Origin: Paratrimastix pyriformis
Taxonomy: Eukaryota; Preaxostyla; Paratrimastigidae
DNA: 64,000 nucleotides
NCBI GenBank assembly: GCA_027972325.1
Contig: JAPMOS010000153.1
Span: forward strand, 1-64,000
Reading direction: 5' to 3'
Shown: positions 49,063 through 57,600 of the stretch, one piece after another
How the letters are laid out: the number at the start of each line of letters is the position of its first letter
Numbering within the stretch: the first letter of the stretch is position 1
Notes under the pieces: generated by a model
Told to the model about the DNA's origin: nothing
What the model saw: the letters and a program-made list of their open reading frames with translations, nothing else
Database searches by the model: none
Made by a program: the position numbers and the translations under genes

Positions 49063-49887
49063 TTAAATAGATTTCTCCATTAATTTATTAAATAATTCTT
49101 GTTGTTCACGATTCTTCTCTTTGGATTTCATCTGAGGAAAATATAAAAGGAACTCATCCAACTTTAGATGCTTTAGTATGTTATGTATTAGAAAGTTATA
49201 ATTCAGGAAATTTTTGCGTGTCTGCTTCTTACATTGATTATATCTCGCTTGGATCTTATTAAACATCTGTCGTATTTCTTGGATCTGATCTGCCGTAAAT
49301 TCAGGCAGCTTTCGACTTGACACTCGTGAAAGAATATAGAATATGTTCTCATTATAGACTGTCAGATTCAATTGTTTCAATATCTTCCTCATCACTTTGT
49401 ATGTGATATCCGATGATGCCATCTTCCGAACTTCGATCTCTTTCTGGATTTCTTGAATCACATCATCTGGAACATCACGTTCCGTCTTTCCTTGATAACT
49501 ATTCAATATCTCATCCAAATGATGCATCCTCTTATACATCACTCGCGACTTATACATTGTTCCATCACATGGCGATACCGATGATTCGAATTCAATTGGC
49601 TCAGCAAGACCACATGATGGACACACATTATATCCATCCGATACTATCTTCTCTGTCCCACATTCACAGAGATTGTTCGGATCTTTGGGCTTATGAAAGA
49701 GGTGCTTCAATGGAACAATCTTTTCGGGTGTTGGTTTATTCTGCATCATCTTGTCTAACTCATCAAATAGAGCATCATCTGACAGTTCAGAAGATGACGA
49801 TACTTCTGGGCTAAAAGCCTCATTCATTTTTTTCAAATATCTATGATACTTTGTTTTTTTAACCATAAATGTTGTCATAATATACAT
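49063..49887 (-). CDS. VLTF3-like late transcription factor
   Basis: 274 residues. A zinc ribbon (CECGTEKIVSDGYNVCPSCG, about 74-93) is followed by YKRMHHLDEILNSYQGKTER with VPDDVIQEI, then ITYKVMRKILKQLNL with NENIFYILSRVSS, and a C-terminal stretch KTRKNFLNYNFLIHNILKHL with LLYFPQMKSKEKN. This ordered set is the signature of the poxvirus late transcription factor 3 family (Pox_VLTF3), a hallmark of nucleocytoviruses that activates late genes. In a Polinton-like element it may drive the shared promoter motif. ATGs within the first 25 residues leave the start uncertain; MNEAFSPEV is an alternative. Confidence 0.8.
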   Translation of the reverse strand: MYIMTTFMVKKTKYHRYLKKMNEAFSPEVSSSSELSDDALFDELDKMMQNKPTPEKIVPLKHLFHKPKDPNNLCECGTEKIVSDGYNVCPSCGLAEPIEFESSVSPCDGTMYKSRVMYKRMHHLDEILNSYQGKTERDVPDDVIQEIQKEIEVRKMASSDITYKVMRKILKQLNLTVYNENIFYILSRVSSRKLPEFTADQIQEIRQMFNKIQARYNQCKKQTRKNFLNYNFLIHNILKHLKLDEFLLYFPQMKSKEKNREQQELFNKLMEKSI

Positions 49888-49945
49888 AGATATATGTATT
49901 AAATTTTTATATAATATATATACTTTTTTCTTTATTTTTAAACTA

Positions 49946-49984
49946 TTTAAAGAAAAAACATGTTATTATATTATATATCGAAGA
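49946..49984 (+). promoter_or_regulatory. Block 2 promoter motif before 191-aa gene
   Basis: TATTTAAAGAAAAAAC at 49944-49959, then 26 bp of AT-rich sequence (TATTATATTATATATCGAAG) to the ATG at 49985. Confidence 0.6.
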
Positions 49985-50560
49985 ATGAATAAAGATTTAG
50001 AAAAACTATGCAAACAAATTGACGATGATATTAACGTCGCAATAAATTTCGATAATATACTCATGGATAAACAATTAAATGAAATGTGTCATGATGATAT
50101 ATTCACACTCAATATAATATTTCAAAAACAATTCTTAAGGCTTGATTACATCGCCGAATCGCTTCGTGAATTTGATTCTACACCCGAATTTATATCCGAG
50201 AAATATTACCATCTGAGAATGTATGCCTATGACAAGTTATATCAGTCGATCAAAAAATTTATTTTCACAATGAGTCAAAATGAAATTACAAAGCGCGATA
50301 ATAATACTCATCATTCCGATGCAGATGATGAAATAATATTCGATAATATTTCTAAAAATCAAAAAACATTAAAAGAATTAAAAGATACATATGAAATGTC
50401 AAAGAGACACTTTGTCAAGTATGACACTCTAGATCTAAAACCTTCCTTTTATGAAGGTGTTCAACGATTAGTCAAATTTCATATGAATTATGAAGAAGTC
50501 ATAAAACTTTTCGACAAAGTTTCAAAAAACATCAACAATATTGAAGAACGTGATGATTAG
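49985..50560 (+). CDS. Small helical protein 1 of a three-gene series
   Basis: 191 residues, acidic and helical (NKDLEKLCKQIDDDINVAIN; MSKRHFVKYDTLDLKPSFYE). No motif and no membrane segment. It is the first of three similar-sized plus-strand genes, each with its own copy of the same promoter motif. All three share size, helical content and scattered Cys/His/Tyr, and may be old paralogues, but I cannot align them convincingly by eye. Confidence 0.55.
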   Translation: MNKDLEKLCKQIDDDINVAINFDNILMDKQLNEMCHDDIFTLNIIFQKQFLRLDYIAESLREFDSTPEFISEKYYHLRMYAYDKLYQSIKKFIFTMSQNEITKRDNNTHHSDADDEIIFDNISKNQKTLKELKDTYEMSKRHFVKYDTLDLKPSFYEGVQRLVKFHMNYEEVIKLFDKVSKNINNIEERDD

Positions 50561-50587
50561 TTATACTTTTTCTTTAATTAGAATTTA

Positions 50588-50623
50588 TTTAAAGAAAAAA
50601 TGTATAGTATAATTATATATAGA
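50588..50623 (+). promoter_or_regulatory. Block 2 promoter motif before 142-aa gene
   Basis: TTTAAAGAAAAAA at 50588-50600, then 23 bp ending TATATATAGA before the ATG at 50624. The in-frame ATG at 50600 lies within the motif, so 50624 is taken as the start. Confidence 0.6.
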
Positions 50624-51049
50624 ATGGATAACTACGGTTTTTATACTAGTGAAACTACTTGTAAGAAATACTTCAGTATCGCTTGTCATTTCGATGGCGT
50701 AATACGATTCTTAAAATCAGAACACAATAACTGGTTATTATCTGAATGTGCTAAAATGTATTCTATGCTCGTTTGTATGTCCTCGATTATACAGACTGAC
50801 ATTGAACGATTACATAAGGTATGGAAGCCAGAAATGGTCAAACAGTTCAAGTTCCTTGTAAATATGTCTGAATTACAAGTAGATGCAATCGATAATATGC
50901 ACAAACACATTCAGGATTTTTACACAGAGTTAGTAAAGGATCAGACACAAGATAATGAATTCATAGATCAGTGTCAGGAAGAGATGACACGTTTACAACA
51001 TTATTATGATCTGGCAAAACAGGGAATACATCCTCATGGAATTGATTAG
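50624..51049 (+). CDS. Small helical protein 2 of a three-gene series
   Basis: About 141 residues from MDNYGFYTSETTCKKYF. Helical with several Cys, and a coiled-coil-like C-terminal half (LQVDAIDNMHKHIQDFYTEL, DQCQEEMTRLQHYYDLAKQG). The start at 50624 is chosen because it lies at the same distance from the promoter motif as in its neighbours. No family recognised. Confidence 0.55.
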   Translation: MDNYGFYTSETTCKKYFSIACHFDGVIRFLKSEHNNWLLSECAKMYSMLVCMSSIIQTDIERLHKVWKPEMVKQFKFLVNMSELQVDAIDNMHKHIQDFYTELVKDQTQDNEFIDQCQEEMTRLQHYYDLAKQGIHPHGID

Positions 51050-51093
51050 TAATAATCATTTCTTAATAATATAATTTTCTTTATATAAATCAA

Positions 51094-51128
51094 TTTAAAG
51101 AAAAAATGTATAGGATATTATATAATAG
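51094..51128 (+). promoter_or_regulatory. Block 2 promoter motif before 143-aa gene
   Basis: TTTAAAGAAAAAA at 51094-51106, then 22 bp (TGTATAGGATATTATATAAT) to the ATG at 51129. Confidence 0.6.
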
Positions 51129-51560
51129 ATGTCATTGACTGAAATTGAAAAATATGTTAATATACTTGAACATTTTGATATTATTGTATCAGCTATAAGT
51201 GATGCGTTTTATTGTGACTCATCCACGATTGAAAATGTTTGCTCAAAATACGTGAACGAATTTTCGGAACATGTTCATAAATTACATGAATTGAAACAGC
51301 ATTGCTCAGATCTAGAAACATATTCCAAACTGACAACACTACTCAATCATCTCAGAAAATATTATGATATGATGATTCCAATTCTCATGGAGTGTATAAA
51401 CGGAAAGATACAGGAATGGGACGAGACATTTGAGCATTTACAACAAGTAGATGAAAATACAAATGAGGCGGAGTGTTATCTAAAAAATTATAAACGGCTC
51501 AAAACCGTGTTTCGTAAAGAATGCGATAGACAGATAAATAATACGCGTCATTTATATTGA
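51129..51560 (+). CDS. Small helical protein 3 of a three-gene series
   Basis: 143 residues (MSLTEIEKYVNILEHFDIIV; EHVHKLHELKQHCSDLETYS; CLKNYKRL-like C-terminus). Helical, acidic, no motif. Like the two genes before it, it has its own promoter copy and starts 22 bp after it. It ends 8 bp before the target-site duplication of a short retroposon insertion. Confidence 0.55.
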   Translation: MSLTEIEKYVNILEHFDIIVSAISDAFYCDSSTIENVCSKYVNEFSEHVHKLHELKQHCSDLETYSKLTTLLNHLRKYYDMMIPILMECINGKIQEWDETFEHLQQVDENTNEAECYLKNYKRLKTVFRKECDRQINNTRHLY

Positions 51561-51567
51561 CCCGTTC

Positions 51568-51742
51568 ACATATGCATACAGTGTGTGTGTGTGTGCGATA
51601 CTATTTCCGAAGCCGAAACAGAAAAAACCTGAGACAGCAAACAGAAAAACCGTTCTCCGGCCTAAGCCGGCGGGTAGAGATACCTCCAACGCTCCCAACA
51701 GGGGGAGGGCGCATCGGAGGCATCGAGGGACATATGCATACA
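51568..51742 (-). mobile_element. 149-bp SINE-like retroposon with 13-bp target-site duplication
   Basis: ACATATGCATACA occurs exactly at 51568-51580 and 51730-51742, flanking a 149-bp insert. On the minus strand the insert ends in AGTATCGCACACACACACAC, a dinucleotide tail, and contains TACCCGCCGGCTTAGGCC followed by GAGAACGG, matching the end of LINE copy 1 (38063-38139). Perfect duplications mean a recent insertion by target-primed reverse transcription. Confidence 0.8.
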
Positions 51743-51798
51743 CGAAAAAATTAATAATATAGAAATACCTATCTCTTTCTATATTACTATTTAATATT

Positions 51799-52203
51799 TT
51801 AATTCATTGCTGACAGAGCCGCTTGATGAACTGCACTCTTTAAATGTCTCGATCGACAGGAAATACGATATATTGATCCACAAATAGAACATGTTTCTTT
51901 CATGCTCTGTGTTGCATTTATCTCCTTTTTGTGCTCATGATAATATGATTTTGAGCGTTCATTCCGTTTCTTGATCGTTTCTAATGAAACTTGCTCGTTG
52001 GGCGCTTCTACTTTTGCCTTTTCTTTATCATGTTCCAATAATGCCTGTTTATATTCACCTCCCAACTTGGTTCCATACATCACCTCTTGGTCAACAAGTT
52101 TACGATGTTGTTCAGATTCGATATGTTCATCACGTTCTCCACGATGATATATTGCTCCACAGAGATAACAACATTCAATTGAGCTTTTTGTTTGTCGTTT
52201 CAT
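51799..52203 (-). CDS. Two-finger C2H2 protein
   Basis: 134 residues with two zinc fingers: CYLCGAIYHRGERDEHIESE-H near residue 12 and CSICGSIYRISCRSRHLKSA-H near residue 104, separated by a charged helical linker with SKSYYHEHKKEIN. The fingers resemble those in the proteins at 42825-43046 and 48511-49029. The upstream sequence has ATATAAAGAAATATT in the gene sense, near the block 2 motif. Probably a nucleic-acid-binding protein of the element. Confidence 0.6.
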   Translation of the reverse strand: MKRQTKSSIECCYLCGAIYHRGERDEHIESEQHRKLVDQEVMYGTKLGGEYKQALLEHDKEKAKVEAPNEQVSLETIKKRNERSKSYYHEHKKEINATQSMKETCSICGSIYRISCRSRHLKSAVHQAALSAMN

Positions 52204-52910
52204 TCTAGTATATTATAATATAATAATATTTCTTTATATTCTTTTTCTTGAAATTCATTCCGTTTATCATGAGCTGAATGTATGAGACGATAATTAATAG
52301 ATGATGATCTAAAGTGATGATAAAAAAGATAAAGAAAGAGAGTTACTGAAGGATATAGTAAAATGAAATGTCATATCTTTTCCCCCTAATTTTCCCACTC
52401 TCCCCCGAAATTTCTCCTGTTGACGACCTTTATGTTTATCATTCTTTCGTATTTTCCCATGTGATTTCCATCTTGGATTCATTCGTTACTAAAGAGTTAT
52501 TAAGGAGTTACTTTATGTAGTTACTGAAAATTCTCATCATACTTGATTTTCATTCTTCTGATCTAAATCATCTATGAAATATCACTAAAAATAGTTACTC
52601 AAAATTCAGGAAACGACCAACTTATTCCCAGGAAATACCCCTATTTTCCCCAATAATCTTCCCTATTTACACCCTTTGGGTAACTTTCTTGTATTCAATC
52701 TCCTGACGTAAACCCATCATATAGCTCATTACCTCTATGACACGAACTTTTGAGTAACTCTTTAATAACTCCTTTAGTAACTCCTTATATATAACTACTT
52801 ATATGATCTTATATCAACATAACTTATTAATATCTATTAAAATATAATCATAAATATTACTAGTTAATAAGTTACTGAAGAGTTACTGAAATAATAGATC
52901 ATATAGGGTA
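52204..52910. other. Non-coding AT-rich end of block 2 with repeated GTTACT words
   Basis: No gene. GTTACT or its complement AGTAAC occurs about eight times (near 52341, 52485, 52507, 52518, 52592, 52754, 52778, 52872, 52882) with further TAACTC variants. The array stops where LINE-related sequence begins. May be a terminal or regulatory region of the viral element. Confidence 0.45.
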
Positions 52911-52932
52911 TCCATAATAAGATGTCCCGACT

Positions 52933-52964
52933 TCATCATACCACGGCTGCGCCGTGCATGATGA
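52933..52964. repeat. Strong palindromic hairpin at the block 2/LINE junction
   Basis: TCATCAT, two bases, CACGGC, a 3-base loop, GCCGTG, one base and ATGATGA: a 13-bp stem with one small bulge. It sits about 20 bp upstream of LINE copy 0. Confidence 0.65.
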
Positions 52965-53465
52965 GCCGGAACATCCCAACCATATTAAGAAGATCATAAT
53001 AGGGAAAGATAAGAGTAGAGTGGAGGCGCGAGCCGACATGATACGATATGAACACAAGGCTTCCATTAGCGGGGGGGAAAAGAAAAACGAGATTGTGTTA
53101 ATTAACGCAGAGAGTCGCAACGGAGGGATCAACGTGCAAACGATGAGGTGCGAGATGTCCGGGAAGCTGGCGATGATGGCAATCCTGCAGCGGTATATCA
53201 CGGCCAACATCCGGTTCTACATCAACGGGGAGGGGGATGGGAAGTGTTGGTGTGGGGCGAGGGACCACATGAACCACTTGGTGTTTGAATGCCCAGGGAT
53301 GGCGGGATGTGCGGGAAGATGGAATGGGGCGGACGCTGTGAAGCTAATTGAGTGGTTGGACAAGGCGGAGGGAGCTGAAGACCCGGACCAGCTGCTCGAG
53401 GAGAAGTGGGTGGAGCCGATGGGAGAGTGTGTGATCCTCCTCCGCGGTCGAGTAGACTGCTAAGT
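52955..53465 (+). mobile_element. LINE copy 0: 3' part of ORF2 only
   Basis: A 169-residue frame (52954-53463) matches the C-terminal part of LINE ORF2 in copy 1: INAESRNGGINVQTMRCEMS with MMAILQRYITANIRFYINGE, the zinc knuckle CWCGARDHMNHLVFECPGM (Cys-x-Cys, His, His, Cys) and WNGADAVKLIEWLDKAE. A 5'-truncated insertion of the same LINE family. The upstream module of copy 2 follows directly. The zinc knuckle here is better preserved than in copy 1. Confidence 0.75.
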
Positions 53466-53516
53466 TGAATTTTTCTCCGCTCCGATTTTTGCTCGATTGT
53501 TCTTTAACTGCCAGCC

Positions 53517-54594
53517 ATGAGCACTTCTACTGTTACTGGATCAGTTCCAATTGTGATTGAGGACGGTGCGGCGGGACGCCAGAAGAGAAGCCATGAGGGT
53601 CATGAAGAGGGGACGAAGAGGGACCGGACCGTGTGGGAGAAGGTCTGCTGTTCACACATGAAATCACTGCACGGTTGCCGCGGCTGCAAAGGGTGGAGCT
53701 CCGAGTTGGAGCCTGCAGTCTTGAGAAGTTCCATGTTTCTCACCCTCGCTATTTGTTTTCTGATCGTGGTGCAGGCGATTGGAGCGATGATTGTTTTCAA
53801 GCCGGAGATCGAGCCGATCAGCTATGCTGAGATCCAGGAAACCTTGGTGGGGACCATTGTGGAGGGTCTTTCCTCGGTTCACAGCCCTCTTTGATGAAGT
53901 GACTGAGGGCTTGGTGGTTGCCATTGAAGGCCTTGCTGACAAGTTTGGAGCGGAGATCGAGCCGATCAAAGGTGAGGTTGCGGCGTTTGAGCCAGATGTT
54001 ATTGTGGAAAAGGTGTCGAAGGTGACCTTGGCTGGATTTATGCAGGCCACAACGGAGAATGACGTTGCAGCATGGCTGGGAAGGAGGAGTCTGTCAATCA
54101 CTCACTGCTGTTGTCAGCTCAATGGTCATGGTAGATTCGCTTCGTATCTTTATGCTGTTTCCGGGCGTCTTTCAATGCTCATGGATGTCCTCCCCTCCGA
54201 TGGGGAGGTCCCGAGATTTTTCCCTGCTGTCGACGCCCCTCATCGTGTGTTGATTACGATTTGTCCTGCAGATGTGCGAATCAATGTGCCAGCTGGAATG
54301 TCGCTTGCCATTGTGAGGAGACGCGACCTTCCGACAGTGCCTGCGCTCAAGCAATGGTTGGAGACGCTCAACCCCGATCAGGCCCCAGATGATTGCGCGA
54401 AAGGGTCAAGCTTATGGTACTGGGAAGTGGGACGGCACATGGCTCCTAACTGTAACGGAGGCAGAGAGGACAGCTATCTACGCGACCAAGGCGAGTGGAC
54501 CTCCCTGCGCACGTACAATCGTGCGCAGGGAGGTCGTAAGTGCGTGCAAAGGGGTTGTTGTGAACATGAGCTTGTGTTTGGTTCGATTCTGTGA
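53517..54594 (+). pseudogene. Upstream ORF of LINE copy 2: single-span membrane protein
   Basis: Starts MSTSTVTGSVPIVIEDGAAG. A Cys-rich stretch (CCSHMKSLHGCRGCKG) precedes a membrane segment (FLTLAICFLIVVQAIGAMIV), then PISYAEIQETLVG, matching the copy 1 protein. The next parts lie in other frames: TLAGFMQATTENDVAAWLGR, then DSLRIFMLFPGVFQ-like sequence after a possible 46-bp GT-AG intron (about 54086-54131), then VRINVPAGMSL and RRRDLPTVPALKQWL. At least two frameshifts, so a pseudogene as assembled. Protein identity to copy 1 is roughly half, far lower than for ORF2. Family unknown. Confidence 0.5.
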
Positions 54595-54689
54595 AAAGGG
54601 GGCGAGAGGGAGGTGCTGAAGACACAAAGAGGTGATCAATCCAAACAATCAGATAATACCAAGAGAAAGATAACTGAACGACCATATAT

Positions 54690-57600
54690 TCTCAGAAGAG
54701 ATTAGTACTGAATTGAGCCCTTACGCCGTTGAGCGTATTGAGTTGGGCAATACAGCGAAATCGGCGTTGGGCCTGAGAAGAGTCTCGGGCACGCTCGATC
54801 TTGTTATTGAAAACCAGTTGGTGGTGTGTTGGTGTGTTACACAGACTGGGGAAAGTGGGTGTGGGCTTGGCCGACATGATCAGGGGACGGTTTGTTGGCG
54901 TGGATGGCTACGATACTGGAAATGGGGAGCGGTGATAATAGAATAGTGTTGGGGACGGACCCAAAGGAAGAAGGAGGCGGGAAAGGAAACGTGGCGATCG
55001 GTGGGAAATCGGCCAGCCGGAGAGGGCAGCGCAGGAGGAAGAAGAACGAGCGGATGGGGATCTGATTTGGTGAAAAGAAGGCCGGGGAATTGAAACAGTG
55101 GAATGGGGTAGAGCGGACGGTGGAGGGAACTGATGGGGCACTAGCTTGCTACTGCCAGGTTGAGCACCCGGGAGGGAATCTTCGGCCGGAGTTGGGCGGA
55201 CGGGTCCCTGCATGAGCTGGCAGAGAATGATGGCGGTTTGGTGGATATCCTTTTGACGATTTTGATAGGTAGTGTTGGTAGGTTGTGTGTGTTTAGGCTT
55301 TGTTTTTGGAAGATGGCCCTGATCGACTTGATCCAAGTCAGGGGAGCCGGGAATACCACAGGCTATGGGCGCAGGTGAAGGGGTAGTGCGAGGACATCGT
55401 TATTGGACCAAACGAAATATATTTGGGGGAATCGATGGGTGGGAATCTGTTTACTGGTGGCGATGGCTCAATGGGGAGGGACGGGCGTGAATCGGAGAGC
55501 GTGTGAAATCGACGCGGCTCTACAAAGCGAGGCGGCGTGGAAGGAGGTGTGGATGATGGAGCGGCGGAGGTTTGGGCTTTGGGGGTGGGGACAGGATCCC
55601 AGCTGGCGGACTGGGAGGGCGGAGTGGCAGGCAAAGAGACTGGCCCGAAGAGGCGGACGAGGACGAGGTACGGGAGGAGAAGGAGGCTCTGATGGAAGGG
55701 GGAGGGGACGACAGTGATGGAGGGATGATGGAGCGACCGGGCGAGTTGATTGGCGGTGGTGGCGGGCTGGAGGAAGTTGATGGGGTTGGCTTGTCGCAGG
55801 GGGCGGGGGTCGGGAGGTACAGAGGCGTGTGTAATAAGTCGGGCCACCGTTGTTGGGTGGCAACAGCCTCCAGGTGGTGGAAGCGGTGGGGGGGCCGGGC
55901 AGTTGTTCGATGTTGTGAGAGGGGTGGTTGGGGGAGACCCGGGTATGGAGCAGGCAATCTGGGAGAAGGGGATTGATGGGCTGGATGAGCTTCATGATGG
56001 GGATGCAGGGGATGCGGTGGCGGACTTGCTGAGAAAGCTCGGATCCCGACAGGAGCGCGGATGAGGGTGGTGCACGTCTGTCAGGAATGCGGAAGGGGTG
56101 AGCGAGGGCCGCGAAAGGGAGCGGGACTGCCTGATGGTGCGCCTGGAGAGGACGGTGACAGAATGAGTGAAGCGGTCCGGAAGGTGGTGATGGCGGACGG
56201 ACGAGTGCGGAAGAGGTGCCCAGAGTGGTGCCGATCGGTGGCACGCGCAGGAGGAACGGGCGGTGGGCATGGAGGATGTCATGGTGGTCCAGGTGGTTCG
56301 CGATCGGCGGGACGGCAGGGTGGACCAGTCGCAGTGGCGGGTGCAGCCGGACCCCGTGGAAGTTCTTGGCACGAATTACCGCCTGGAGGCGGCGGCGGAG
56401 TTCTGCGAAAGGAGAGGAGGGGGCGACATTGGGTGGCGGTAAAGAGGATTGAAGGGGCATGGTGGCGCTTCGATGACAGCGTGGTGAGGGAGGTGGGTGA
56501 GGAAGAGACGAGGCATGGCGACATCTTTCTTTATGTGGCGGGGCAGGGATGGGGTCGAGAATGCAGCGTTCGACGTGGGGACCGGCTTTGGAGGGGGAGC
56601 AAAGGGGGCAGACGGGAGGCACAAGGGGGACGAAGAGGGAGACGGGTAAGGCGGGGAGAGGTGAAGACCTGGAGGAGCATGAGATAGGGCAGTCGGGGGT
56701 GCGCCCGGTAACGGGGACTCCTACCGGGGGTGCCCAGGTATCCTGGGGACGGGATGAGCAGAAAGGCCAGGAAGAAGCGCGGGAAGAAGGACGCGACAAG
56801 GAAGAAGAGGCAGGTGGCAAAGATGAGGGATATCGAGAAGACATATGACGAGAAGGCGGAGGAGGAGGAATTCCAGGGTGGAGAAGTGGTGCCAGGGCAA
56901 GAAGGAGGCCAACCTGAGGGCGGGGCTGCCGGCGAGGGAGGAGGAAGGATGAGGGTCGTGGGGTGGAACGTGCGTGGGTTGGGGTCAGACTGGAAGAAGA
57001 GCAATGTGGCGGACCTGCTGCGAGTTGGGGGTCAACATTGCCCTCCGCAAGAGACGAAAGGCACGAAAGACAACAAGCAACAGTTGGAGGAGAAGTGGAT
57101 GAAGGTGGTGCTGGAGGAGCTCGGTGGTGGAGGACGCAGAAGCGCGGCACCCCAAGGGAGGGGTGATGATTGGGTATAGGCGGACCTTTCAGATAGCAGT
57201 GCGCAAGGTCAGGGAGGTGATCCCTGGCTACTTGATGTTTCTCGATTGGTCGGAGGGAAGACCAACCTGAGGCTCATAAATCTGTACTACCCAACAGGGG
57301 AGGGAGAGGACAAGGTGAGGGTAAGGAATGTCATTATCAGGAGGCTGGAAGAGTGCATGGCGGAGGGAGCAGCTGAGGGAGGGCGTGGTGGTGTACACGG
57401 ACGCGAATAGCTGGGCCAAGGAGGTTGGGGAGCAGGAGATGCTGGGTCATGACACGGCGAAGATGGTGGGTAAGCAGAACGAGATTACATTCGTGCGTAA
57501 CAAGAAGAAAGGAGGGAAGGGGGAGGTGGAGGAGGAGGCAAGTGGGGGGGAAGAAAGGGGAGGCCAGGCTGGACCTCTGCTTGACAACGCAGGGGACGAT

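Larger units (their letters stand above)
38140..52910. mobile_element. Polinton/Maverick-like element (block 2), flanked by LINEs
   Basis: AT-rich block carrying the Polinton core set: double-jelly-roll capsid protein, adenain-type protease, DNA polymerase B, retroviral-type integrase with chromodomain and an SF3 helicase, plus GIY-YIG nuclease, VLTF3-like factor, C2H2 proteins and several unassigned genes. No packaging ATPase is recognised. Terminal inverted repeats are not identifiable; both sides abut LINE sequence, so the element looks broken at its ends. Internally it shows about two breaks. Most genes are open and share a promoter-like motif, so it is probably a young fossil. Confidence 0.85.
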
